Shown here: piece after piece, positions 50,438-58,675 of the stretch | Layout of the letters: every line of letters starts with the position of its first letter | How positions within the stretch are numbered: position 1 is the stretch's first letter | Origin: JABSQH01 sp039177505 | Lineage (GTDB): Bacteria > Actinomycetota > Acidimicrobiia > Acidimicrobiales > Ilumatobacteraceae | DNA length: 64,000 nucleotides | NCBI GenBank assembly: GCA_039177505.1 | Contig: JBCDFR010000009.1 | Location: 15,438-79,437, forward strand | Direction: 5' to 3' | The notes under the pieces: model-generated | The model's database searches: none | Told to the model about the DNA's origin: nothing | What the model saw: the letters and a program-made list of their open reading frames with translations, nothing else | Translations under genes and position numbers: made by a program

Positions 50438-51748
50438 GTGCCTGCGACCGACCTCGATCAGATCGTCAGCCTGTGCAAACGACGCGGCTTCGTGTATCAG
50501 TCAGCGGAGATCTACGGCGGATTTCGTTCGACCTACGACTACGGCCCACTCGGCTCGTTGTTGCTCCGCAACGTGAAGAACGCCTGGGTTCGATCGATGG
50601 TGCAGATGCGCGACGATGTCGTGCTGATCGACGCGGCGATCCTCGGCCCTCCGCAAGTGTGGGAGGCCTCGGGCCACCTGGGCAACTTCTCTGATCCGCT
50701 CGTGGACTGCACGAACTGCAAGACCCGCCATCGCCTCGACAAACTCGACGACCCGCGCGTGTGCCCAGAGTGCGGCGCAGTCGACAGCTTCACCGAAGCG
50801 CGCGAGTTCAACCTGATGTTCAAGACACAGGCCGGCCCTGTCGAGGGCGCCGGGTCGGACGCCTACCTGCGCCCGGAAACAGCCCAAGGCATGTTCACCA
50901 ACTTCGCCCAGGTCCTCCAGACTGCGCGCAAGAAGCCGCCATTTGGGATTGCCCAAGTCGGCAAGAGCTTCCGCAACGAGATCACACCGCAGAACTGGAT
51001 CTTCCGCACTCGCGAGTTCGAACAGATGGAACTCGAGTTCTTCGTGCCGCCCGCCGACAGCCCGACGTGGTACGAGTACTGGTGCCGCGAGCGCATGAAC
51101 TGGTACGTCGAGCACGGGATCCCCGAGTCGATGTTGCGGTTGCGAGCCCACGATGCCGACGAGTTGTCGCATTACTCGGCCGGCACGAGCGACGTCGAGT
51201 TCATGTTCCCGTGGGGCTTCGACGAGCTCGAAGGAATCGCCCAGCGCACCGACTACGACTTGCAGCAGCATGCTGAGCACTCGGGGGAGCGGCTCGACTA
51301 CTTCGATCCACAGAGCAACGAGCGTTACGTTCCGTACGTGATCGAGCCGGCCGCTGGCGCAACGCGCACGATGGCCGCGTTCTTGCTGGCCGCCTACGAC
51401 GAGGACGTGATCAACGACGAGACTCGCACGGTGTTGCGCCTCCACCCGCGTCTCGCGCCCTATCAGGTCGCGGTATTGCCACTGTCGCGCAAGGACACGC
51501 TCACGCCCCTGGCGCACGAGGTACGCAAACTGCTCGCCGATCGCTACATGGTCGACTACGACGAGACGCAGAACATCGGTAAGCGATATCGCCGCCAGGA
51601 CGAGATCGGGACGCCGCTGGCGGTCACGGTCGACTTCGACTCGCTCGACGACAACGCCGTCACCGTGCGCGACCGCGACACGACCGAGCAGGTGCGTGTA
51701 CCGATCGCCGATCTCGTTGGGACCGTGGCCGACAAGCTCGGGTTCTAA
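50438..51748 (+). CDS. glyQS: Glycyl-tRNA synthetase (alpha2 type)
   Basis: A 436-residue class II synthetase charging tRNA-Gly; a tRNA-Gly(GCC) lies in this window. It begins DQIVSLCKRRGFVYQSAEIY, with a zinc site CTNCKTRH and CPECG, motif 2 FRNEITPQNWIFRTREFEQM, the GlyRS-type HYSAGTSDVEF, motif 3 AGATRTMAAFLLAAYDED, and a C-terminal anticodon-binding domain (YQVAVLPLSRKDTLTP). Slightly short for the family but complete. Confidence 0.96.
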   Translation: MPATDLDQIVSLCKRRGFVYQSAEIYGGFRSTYDYGPLGSLLLRNVKNAWVRSMVQMRDDVVLIDAAILGPPQVWEASGHLGNFSDPLVDCTNCKTRHRLDKLDDPRVCPECGAVDSFTEAREFNLMFKTQAGPVEGAGSDAYLRPETAQGMFTNFAQVLQTARKKPPFGIAQVGKSFRNEITPQNWIFRTREFEQMELEFFVPPADSPTWYEYWCRERMNWYVEHGIPESMLRLRAHDADELSHYSAGTSDVEFMFPWGFDELEGIAQRTDYDLQQHAEHSGERLDYFDPQSNERYVPYVIEPAAGATRTMAAFLLAAYDEDVINDETRTVLRLHPRLAPYQVAVLPLSRKDTLTPLAHEVRKLLADRYMVDYDETQNIGKRYRRQDEIGTPLAVTVDFDSLDDNAVTVRDRDTTEQVRVPIADLVGTVADKLGF

Positions 51749-51767
51749 CCGGCCCCGTCGCCGCCGA

Positions 51768-51773
51768 TACCGT
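51768..51773 (+). promoter_or_regulatory. -10 box TACCGT of the monooxygenase-fold gene
   Basis: TACCGT, seven bases, then ATG 51781. Confidence 0.5.
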
Positions 51774-51780
51774 CGCCACT

Positions 51781-52086
51781 ATGAGCAACATCTCGATTCT
51801 CGCCACCTTCGTCTGCCAGGACGGCAAGCGCCAGGAGCTATTCGACGGGCTAGCACCGATGATGGACCACGTCGAGACCGAAGAGGGCACCATCCACTAC
51901 CACCTGCTGGCCGACGCCAACGATGAGAACAAGGCCTACATGTACGAGATGTACTCCGACCAGGCCGCGCTCGAGGCGCACTCGACCAGCGACGTGATGC
52001 AGCAGATCATGGGCGCGTTCGGGGGGATCCTCGCTGCTCGACCCGAGCTCACGATGATGTCGCCGGTGCGCGGCAAGGGCTACTAG
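51781..52086 (+). CDS. Antibiotic-biosynthesis-monooxygenase-fold (ABM) protein
   Basis: A 101-residue dimeric ferredoxin-like alpha/beta barrel protein: ISILATFVCQDGKRQELFDG, EEGTIHYHLLADANDENKAY, YEMYSDQAALEAHSTSDVMQ. The ABM fold includes quinol monooxygenases, haem-degrading enzymes and pigment-pathway enzymes acting without cofactors. The substrate here is unknown. It lies 20 bases before trpC on the same strand. Confidence 0.85.
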   Translation: MSNISILATFVCQDGKRQELFDGLAPMMDHVETEEGTIHYHLLADANDENKAYMYEMYSDQAALEAHSTSDVMQQIMGAFGGILAARPELTMMSPVRGKGY

Positions 52087-52106
52087 AACGACGAACCGGC
52101 GGACGA

Positions 52107-52883
52107 GTGGCGACCTATCTCGATCGAATTCTCGAACGCCATCGGGAGACTGCTGCGGCCGACATGCGGCCGCTGAATGCACTCGCGTCCGAAGCGCTCG
52201 ATCAAGGGCCGTGTCGCGGCTTCACCGCCGCGCTCCGGGCCACAGACGGCCTCGGCGTGATCGCCGAAATCAAGCGACGCTCACCCTCGAAGGGCGACCT
52301 GTTTGCCGACCTCGACCCTGTCGACGTCGCCCGCCGCTACGAGCGCGGCGGCGCGGCGTGCATGTCGGTGCTCACCGACGAGGAGTTCTTCGGCGGCTCG
52401 GCCGATGATCTGCGCACCGCCCGCGGGGCGGTCTCGATGCCGGTGATCCGCAAAGACTTCACGGTGGCGCCCGCCGACATCTACGACGCTCGGATCATGG
52501 GCGCCGACTGCATCTTGCTGATCGCGGCAGCACTCGATCCGGGTGAACTCGTCGAGTTCCACGCGCTGGCCACCGAACTCGGGCTCGACGTGCTCGTCGA
52601 GGTACACGACGAAGCCGAACTCGAAGTGGCGTTGTGCGCCGACGCAACGCTGATCGGGGTGAACCAACGCGATCTCGTGACGTTCGAGGTCGACCATGAG
52701 CGTGCGGTCCGTATGGCGGCTGAGATTCCCGACGGCGCCGTCAAGGTGGCCGAATCGGGGGTCCGCGGCACAGCCGATGCGGCAGCGCTGCGTGCGGCCG
52801 GCTACCACGCCGTGCTCGTGGGCGAGACGTTGGTCACCAGCGGCGATCCGGCAGCCGCGGTTCAGGCGTTGTCGCGTTCGTAG
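52107..52883 (+). CDS. trpC: Indole-3-glycerol-phosphate synthase
   Basis: A 258-residue TIM-barrel enzyme closing the indole ring from CdRP in tryptophan synthesis. It shows VIAEIKRRSPSKGDL, CMSVLTDEEFFGGSADDL, VIRKDFTV, LLIAAALDPGEL, LVEVHDEAELEVAL, IGVNQRDLVTFEVD and VAESGVRGTAD. GTG start. Its 3' end overlaps the convergent PPK2 gene by 22 bases, and the remaining trp genes resume after it. Confidence 0.96.
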   Translation: MATYLDRILERHRETAAADMRPLNALASEALDQGPCRGFTAALRATDGLGVIAEIKRRSPSKGDLFADLDPVDVARRYERGGAACMSVLTDEEFFGGSADDLRTARGAVSMPVIRKDFTVAPADIYDARIMGADCILLIAAALDPGELVEFHALATELGLDVLVEVHDEAELEVALCADATLIGVNQRDLVTFEVDHERAVRMAAEIPDGAVKVAESGVRGTADAAALRAAGYHAVLVGETLVTSGDPAAAVQALSRS

Positions 52884-53626
52884 CGCTCGATTCCCTCGAC
52901 GATCCGTTCGTTGAGCGTCTCGATGAACTGCACCCGCGCCCACTTCTTCTGCTCGCCTGCGATCAGTTCCCATGGCGCCAGGTCGTGGTCGGTCTTGGCG
53001 AACATGTCTTCGATCGCGTCGACGTACTGGTCCCACTTGTCGCGGTTCCGCCAATCCTCGTCGTTGAGCTTCCAGCGGCGAAGCGGGTCGTCTCGACGTT
53101 TCTCGAAGCGCGCCAGCTGCTCGTCCTTGCTGACCTGGAGCCAGAACTTCACCATGATGACACCCTCGTGGACCAAGCTGCGCTCGAACTCGACGATCTC
53201 GTGATAGGCCCGGCGCCACTCGGCTTCTGTGGCGAAACCCTCCACGCGTTCGACGAGTACGCGGCCGTACCAGCTGCGGTCGTACACGCACATCCCGCCG
53301 AGACCGGGTACGTCTCGCCAGAATCGCCAGAGGAAGTGGTGACGCTTCTCGCGTGTCGTGGGTTTGGCGAACGCAAACACGTCGAAGTGGCGTGGGTCGA
53401 GCCGTTCGACCAGACGCTTGATCGCGCCGCCTTTACCGCCGGCATCGGAACCCTCGACCACGATGAGCAGTCCCGGACCGACCTTGCCGCCGGTGGTCTG
53501 TCCGCCGAGCTGGAGGCGCAGTTCGAGAAACCGGTCCTGGGCAGCGGTCAGTCGATGCTCGTACTCGTCCTTGCTCAGGCGCGCCGTTAGATCGATCTCA
53601 TCGAGTCGTCCCACGGGGCGACACAT
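52862..53626 (-). CDS. ppk2: Polyphosphate kinase 2 family protein
   Basis: A 254-residue single-domain PPK2 using polyphosphate to phosphorylate nucleoside (di)phosphates. Walker A VVEGSDAGGKGGAIKRL, lid region FAKPTTREKRHHFLWRFWRD, Walker B CVYDRSWYGRVLVERVEG, and WKLNDEDWRNRDKWDQYVDA near the end are present. Which class (NDP or NMP) cannot be decided by eye. It is antisense to the trp genes, between trpC and trpF, converging on trpC and divergent from trpF. Confidence 0.93.
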   Translation of the reverse strand: MCRPVGRLDEIDLTARLSKDEYEHRLTAAQDRFLELRLQLGGQTTGGKVGPGLLIVVEGSDAGGKGGAIKRLVERLDPRHFDVFAFAKPTTREKRHHFLWRFWRDVPGLGGMCVYDRSWYGRVLVERVEGFATEAEWRRAYHEIVEFERSLVHEGVIMVKFWLQVSKDEQLARFEKRRDDPLRRWKLNDEDWRNRDKWDQYVDAIEDMFAKTDHDLAPWELIAGEQKKWARVQFIETLNERIVEGIERYERDNA

Positions 53627-53686
53627 TAGGTCGGTGTGACAACCAGCCTCGGTGGCGGGCGTCCTGCGTCGTAGGATGACCGCTCG

Positions 53687-54340
53687 ATGTTCGTCAAGAT
53701 CTGCGGGATCACCAACGAAGACGACGCGCTGCTCGCCGTGGCGATGGGAGCCGACGCGATCGGGTTCATCTTTGCCCCGTCGAAGCGACAGATCGCGCCG
53801 CAGCAGGCCTACGACATCACCCGTCGGCTGCCGCCGGAGATCCTCACCGTCGGGGTGTTCCGCAACGAGTTACCGGCACGGGTGATCGAGCAAGCCCACA
53901 AGGCGGGTGTCAAAGCGGTCCAGTTGCATGGTCGAGAAACTCCGGCGCAGACGAAAGAAGTGGGCCAACAGATGCGCTGGGTGATCAAGGCGTTCGCGGC
54001 GGGCGACGAGCGCTTGCCCCACGCTCTCGACTACGGCACCGATCTGATCCTCGTCGACGCCCCCAACCCAGGCTCAGGCAAGGTGTTCGACTGGTCGCTC
54101 GCCGCCGATGCCCCCGATGCCGCGCGGCTGATCCTCGCCGGCGGGCTGAGCCCCGACAACGTTGCGGCGGCCGTCGACGAGGTCCAACCGTGGGGCGTCG
54201 ACGTAGCCAGCGGCGTCGAGAGCGCTCCAGGACGCAAAGACGCGCTCGCTGTGAAACGATTTGTCGAGAACGCCCGTGGCGCGGCATCCACGCCATACCT
54301 GGGCGACGAAGACCTGCCATATGACTGGGACGCCGAATGA
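53687..54340 (+). CDS. trpF: Phosphoribosylanthranilate isomerase
   Basis: A 217-residue TIM barrel: FVKICGITNEDDALLAV, IGFIFAPSKRQIAP, VQLHGRETPAQTKE, LVDAPNPGSGKVFDW, ILAGGLSPDNVAAAV, DVASGVESAPGRKD, with Cys in KICGI and Asp in LVDAPN as catalytic pair. ATG start. Its stop overlaps the trpB start by four bases. TAGGAT nine bases upstream may serve as a -10. Confidence 0.95.
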   Translation: MFVKICGITNEDDALLAVAMGADAIGFIFAPSKRQIAPQQAYDITRRLPPEILTVGVFRNELPARVIEQAHKAGVKAVQLHGRETPAQTKEVGQQMRWVIKAFAAGDERLPHALDYGTDLILVDAPNPGSGKVFDWSLAADAPDAARLILAGGLSPDNVAAAVDEVQPWGVDVASGVESAPGRKDALAVKRFVENARGAASTPYLGDEDLPYDWDAE

Positions 54341-55557
54341 CCACGACTGAGCCATCCATCAACTCGACGATCCACAGCCCCGATTCGCTGCTGGCCCCGC
54401 CAGACCCGACGGGCCGGTTCGGTGACTTCGGCGGACGTTTTGTTCCCGAGACGCTCATCCCGGCGATCGAGGAACTCGAGTCGTGCTTCGTCGACGCGTG
54501 GGCCGACGAGGCGTTCCGCGCCGATCTCGACCGGGTTCTCCGCGAGTACGCCGGACGTCCGTCGATGCTCACCGAGTGCCACAACCTCAGCGATCAGCTC
54601 GGGCTACGGCTCGTGCTCAAGCGTGAGGATCTGAACCACACTGGCTCGCACAAGATCAACAACGTGCTCGGTCAGGCGCTCTTGGCCAAGCGGATGGGCA
54701 AGACACGACTGGTCGCCGAGACCGGGGCCGGCCAGCATGGCGTGGCCACAGCGACCGCGGCCGCGCTGCTCAACCTCGAGTGCAAGGTGTACATGGGTGC
54801 TGTTGATGTCGAACGGCAGGCGCTCAACGTGTTCCGCATGCGGCTGCTCGGCGCAGAGGTCGAAGCCGTGCAGAGCGGTAGTCGAACGCTCAAAGACGCC
54901 GTCAACGAAGCGATGCGCGATTGGGTCGCCACGGTCGAACGCACGCACTACTGCCTGGGCTCGGTAATGGGCCCCCATCCCTACCCGTGGATGGTGCGTC
55001 AGTTCCATCGGGTCATCGGTGCTGAGGCGCACGCCCAATTCGCTGAGCAGTTCGGCGGCCTCCCCGACGTGGTGGTCGCGTGTGTCGGCGGCGGATCGAA
55101 TGCCATGGGGATCTTCTCGGGGTTCGTCGACGACCGGTCGGTGCGCCTAGTCGGCGTCGAACCCGCTGGTGGTGCCGCCACCGGTCGCGGCACACCCGGA
55201 GTCGTCCACGGCATGCACAGCTACCTGATGCAAGACGAGGTCGGCCAGGTCGAAGAGGCCGAGTCGATCTCCGCGGGTCTCGACTACCCCGGCGTCGGGC
55301 CCGAGCACGCCTATCTGCACCACATCGGCCGAGCGGAATACCCCGCCGTCAATGACGCCGAGGTCATCGAGGGATTTCAGTTGCTGTCGAGTACCGAGGG
55401 GATCATCCCGGCGCTCGAGTGCGCGCATGCCGTGGCGTGGATCGCCCGCGAGGCGCCGAATATGCAGGGCCAGACCGTGTTGATGAATCTGTCCGGCCGG
55501 GGCGACAAGGACGTGGCGCAGATGATGGACGTGCTCGGTGACCAGCTCAGCGCCTGA
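54337..55557 (+). CDS. trpB: Tryptophan synthase beta subunit
   Basis: A 406-residue PLP enzyme joining indole and serine: FGDFGGRFVPETLIPAIEEL, PLP Lys in KREDLNHTGSHKINN, AETGAGQHGVATAT, GGGSNAMGIFSGF, and the C-terminal NLSGRGDKDVAQM. It couples with trpF (4-base overlap) and with trpA (20-base overlap), an uninterrupted trpFBA unit. Confidence 0.97.
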   Translation: MTTTEPSINSTIHSPDSLLAPPDPTGRFGDFGGRFVPETLIPAIEELESCFVDAWADEAFRADLDRVLREYAGRPSMLTECHNLSDQLGLRLVLKREDLNHTGSHKINNVLGQALLAKRMGKTRLVAETGAGQHGVATATAAALLNLECKVYMGAVDVERQALNVFRMRLLGAEVEAVQSGSRTLKDAVNEAMRDWVATVERTHYCLGSVMGPHPYPWMVRQFHRVIGAEAHAQFAEQFGGLPDVVVACVGGGSNAMGIFSGFVDDRSVRLVGVEPAGGAATGRGTPGVVHGMHSYLMQDEVGQVEEAESISAGLDYPGVGPEHAYLHHIGRAEYPAVNDAEVIEGFQLLSSTEGIIPALECAHAVAWIAREAPNMQGQTVLMNLSGRGDKDVAQMMDVLGDQLSA

Positions 55558-56344
55558 GACGACGGAGCGCGCCGTCGGTCGTCTCGAACGAGAGTTCCGA
55601 GCCAAGCGTGACGCCGGGCGCAAGCTGCTCGTGCCGTACATCACTGGCGGCTACCCGGGCTGGCAAGCGGCGATCCGCGCGGCGGCGGCTAACGGCGCCG
55701 ATGCGGTCGAGATCGGGGTGCCGTTCTCGGATCCGGTCATGGACGGGCCGGTGATTCAGCAGGCCTCAGAACACGCGCTCGAGCTCGGCACCACGCCGCA
55801 ATCGGTGCTCCAGGAGATTCCCGCGCTCGACGTCGAGATTCCCCTTGTGGTGATGACGTATTACAACCTCGTCCACCATCCCGGCGTTACTCGGTTCGCC
55901 TCCGATCTAGTACGCGCCGGCGTGTGCGCGGCGATCCTGCCGGACCTTCCCCTCGAAGAGGCCGAGCCGTGGTGCGCGGCTGCCGACGAAGCAGGGGTGG
56001 AAACGATCATGCTCGCTGCACCAACGGCGCCCGACAACCGCCTGCCGCTGGTGGTGGATCGCTGTCGTGGGTTTGTCTACTCGGTCGGTCTGTTGGGCGT
56101 CACGGGCGAGCGGGCATCGCTGGCGGCGACGGCGACTGCCCTGGCGGCGCGGCTCAAGGGTGTGACCGATCTTCCGGTGCTCGTCGGGGTCGGAGTGTCC
56201 GACGCGCCACAGGCGTACGAGGCCACTCGCGTCGCCGACGGCGTCATCCAGGGCGCCAGCGTCGTGCGCCGGTTGATCGAGGTTGGCCCCGACGCGGTGG
56301 GCGACTACGTGGCGGAAGTGCGCGCCGCAATCGACGCCGACTGA
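55538..56344 (+). CDS. trpA: Tryptophan synthase alpha subunit
   Basis: A 268-residue TIM barrel releasing indole from indole-3-glycerol phosphate: LLVPYITGGYPGWQAAIRAA, catalytic Glu in AVEIGVPFSDPVMDGPVIQQ (with its Asp), LPDLPLEEAEPW, YSVGLLGVTGERA, VGVGVSDAPQ. GTG 55538 overlaps the trpB end by 20 bases; a slightly later start would also work since the first ~20 residues are not conserved. Confidence 0.95.
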   Translation: MTSSAPETTERAVGRLEREFRAKRDAGRKLLVPYITGGYPGWQAAIRAAAANGADAVEIGVPFSDPVMDGPVIQQASEHALELGTTPQSVLQEIPALDVEIPLVVMTYYNLVHHPGVTRFASDLVRAGVCAAILPDLPLEEAEPWCAAADEAGVETIMLAAPTAPDNRLPLVVDRCRGFVYSVGLLGVTGERASLAATATALAARLKGVTDLPVLVGVGVSDAPQAYEATRVADGVIQGASVVRRLIEVGPDAVGDYVAEVRAAIDAD

Positions 56345-56369
56345 GCTGCGTAGCGGTCACCCGCCACGG

Positions 56370-58634
56370 TCAGTTGTCGGCGGCAACCTTCTGGCGCACG
56401 ATGTTCAGCGCCGAACCGGCCTTGAACCACTCGACCTGCTCGGGGCTGAAGGTGTGGGTGGCCTCGAAGTCGATGGTCGCGCCGTCGGGCTTGACGATCT
56501 GACATCGCACCGATTGGCCGGGAATCGGCGGCAGGCCGAGCACGTTGATGCGGTCGTCCTCGTCGATCAGGTCGTAGGTATCCGGATCGGCGAACGTCAG
56601 CGGGACGAGGCCCTGCTTCTTGGCGTTGGTTTCGTGGATGCGTGCGAACGAACGAGCGAAGATGACGCCGGCACCGCGAAAGCGCGGTTCCATCGCGGCA
56701 TGCTCACGCGATGAGCCCTCGCCGTAGTTGCGGTCGCCGATCGCCACCCAGCGGATCCCAGCTTCGGAGTAGCGCGTCGCAATCTCCGGGTACGACCGAG
56801 TGGCGCCGTCGGTGACGTCTTTGCCTTCGCCCGTCGCTCCGGTGAAGGCGTTGACCGCACCGAGGAACAGGTTGCCCGAGATGTTCTCGAGGTGGCCGCG
56901 GTACTTCAGCCACGGCCCAGCAGCGGAGATGTGATCGGTCGTGCACTTGCCCTGGGCCTTCATCAGCACCGGCATCTCGATGTAGTCGTTGCCGTCCCAC
57001 GCGATGAACGGGTCGAGCACCTGGAGCCGGTCGCTCGTCGCGCTCACAGCGACCTCGACGCCCGAGCGATCGTCGGGCGGCGGTGTGAAGGTGTTCTCGC
57101 CGGGGTCGTAGCCGGCGCTGGGGAGGACCTCGCCGACGGGCGGATCGAGGGTGAGCTCGGTGCCGTCCGGTGCGGTGATCGTATCGGTGGTGGGGTCGAA
57201 GTCGAGCCGGCCGGCCAGCGCGATGGCCAACACGGTGTCGGGTGAGGTGACGAAGCTCAACGTCTTCGGCGACCCGTCGTTGCGCTTCGGGAAGTTGCGG
57301 TTGAACGAGTTGACGATCGTGTTCGGCTGGCCAGTGATCGTCTCGGGTCGCGACCACTGCCCGATGCATGGTCCACAGGCGTTGGCCAGCACGGTTGCGC
57401 CGATCGCCTCGAGGTCGGCGAGGAGGCCATCGCGCTCGATCGTGGCGCGCACCTGCTCGGAGCCGGGCGTGATCAGCAACTCGCACTTTGCAGTGAGCCC
57501 GGCGGCCGATGCCTGGCGGGCCAGCGAAGCGACGCGGGTGATGTCTTCGTACGATGAGTTGGTGCACGACCCGATCAGACAGGCCGACGGTTCGAGCGGC
57601 CAATCGTTCTCGCGCGCCGCGGCGCCGACCTCGGTGCCGGCACGGTGGGCGCGATCGGGGGAGTGCGGGCCGTTGATCAGCGGCTTGAGCTGATCGAGGT
57701 CGATCTCGACGAGTTGGTCGTAGTGCGCGCCGTCGTCGGGGCGGAGGTGCGAGGCGACACGGTCGGCGGCATCGGCGAGCGCCTCGCGACCGGTGGCCTT
57801 CAGGTACATCGCCATGTTGTGGTCGTAGCCGAACAGCGACGTGGTGGCGCCGATCTCGGCACCCATGTTGCAGATCGTGGCCTTGCCCGTGGCGGAGATC
57901 GAGTCGGCGCCGGGGCCGTGGTATTCGACGATGGCGCCGGTGCCACCCTCGACGGTGAGCTGGCGGGCGACTTCGAGGATCACGTCTTTGGGGCTCGACC
58001 ATCCCGACAGCGACCCCGTGAGGCGCACGCCGATCACCTTCGGCCAGCGAACGTTGAACGGGAATCCGGTCATCACGTCGACGGCATCGGCGCCGCCGAC
58101 GCCGATCGCCACCATGCCCAGACCGCCAGCGTTCGGCGTGTGGCTGTCGGTGCCGATCATCATCCCCCCGGGGAACGCATAATTCTCGAGGACGACCTGG
58201 TGAATGATGCCTGAGCCGGGGCCCCAGAACCCGATGCCGTACTTCGCCGAGACGCTCTTCAAGAAGTCGTACACCTCGGCGTTGGTGTCGATGGCCACCC
58301 CGAGGTCGATTTGTGCCCCGACCTTGGCTTGGATCAAGTGGTCACAATGCACGGTCGAGGGCACGGCCGCCTCGTCGAGGCCCGCTGTCATGAACTGCAG
58401 CAGCGCCATCTGCGCGGTGGCGTCTTGCATGGCCACGCGGTCGGGGTGGAAGTCGGCATACGACACGCCGCGCTCGAGTTCCTGCGTCTCGGGATACACG
58501 AGGTGGTTGACGAGAATCTTCTCGGTCAACGTCAGCGGGCGACCGAGGCGATCTCGGGCGGTGGCGACACGGTCCGGGAGCGCCTGGTAGACCTTGTCGA
58601 CGAGTTCGATCGGTGTGCTCGAGCCAACTGCCAT
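56370..58634 (-). CDS. Aconitate hydratase, mitochondrial-like type
   Basis: A 754-residue iron-sulfur TCA-cycle enzyme. Cluster cysteines are visible in IGSCTNSSYEDITR and NACGPCIGQWSR, with active-site stretches CDHLIQAKVGAQID, IGTDSHTPNAGGLG, KCTTDHISAAGPWLKYRGHL and the swivel-domain GDRNYGEGSSREHAA. The length and order match the mitochondrial/AcnA-like single-chain form without the N-terminal domain of AcnB. ATG 58634 follows TATAGT by seven bases, indicating a leaderless mRNA. It is divergent from an MFS gene across 41 bases. Confidence 0.95.
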   Translation of the reverse strand: MAVGSSTPIELVDKVYQALPDRVATARDRLGRPLTLTEKILVNHLVYPETQELERGVSYADFHPDRVAMQDATAQMALLQFMTAGLDEAAVPSTVHCDHLIQAKVGAQIDLGVAIDTNAEVYDFLKSVSAKYGIGFWGPGSGIIHQVVLENYAFPGGMMIGTDSHTPNAGGLGMVAIGVGGADAVDVMTGFPFNVRWPKVIGVRLTGSLSGWSSPKDVILEVARQLTVEGGTGAIVEYHGPGADSISATGKATICNMGAEIGATTSLFGYDHNMAMYLKATGREALADAADRVASHLRPDDGAHYDQLVEIDLDQLKPLINGPHSPDRAHRAGTEVGAAARENDWPLEPSACLIGSCTNSSYEDITRVASLARQASAAGLTAKCELLITPGSEQVRATIERDGLLADLEAIGATVLANACGPCIGQWSRPETITGQPNTIVNSFNRNFPKRNDGSPKTLSFVTSPDTVLAIALAGRLDFDPTTDTITAPDGTELTLDPPVGEVLPSAGYDPGENTFTPPPDDRSGVEVAVSATSDRLQVLDPFIAWDGNDYIEMPVLMKAQGKCTTDHISAAGPWLKYRGHLENISGNLFLGAVNAFTGATGEGKDVTDGATRSYPEIATRYSEAGIRWVAIGDRNYGEGSSREHAAMEPRFRGAGVIFARSFARIHETNAKKQGLVPLTFADPDTYDLIDEDDRINVLGLPPIPGQSVRCQIVKPDGATIDFEATHTFSPEQVEWFKAGSALNIVRQKVAADN

Positions 58635-58641
58635 GTAGACA

Positions 58642-58647
58642 ACTATA
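58642..58647 (-). promoter_or_regulatory. -10 box TATAGT of the aconitase gene
   Basis: TATAGT within TATTATAGT, seven bases before ATG 58634, in the very short divergent region. Confidence 0.6.
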
Positions 58648-58675
58648 ATACAAGTCTCGGAGCCTCGCACACATT

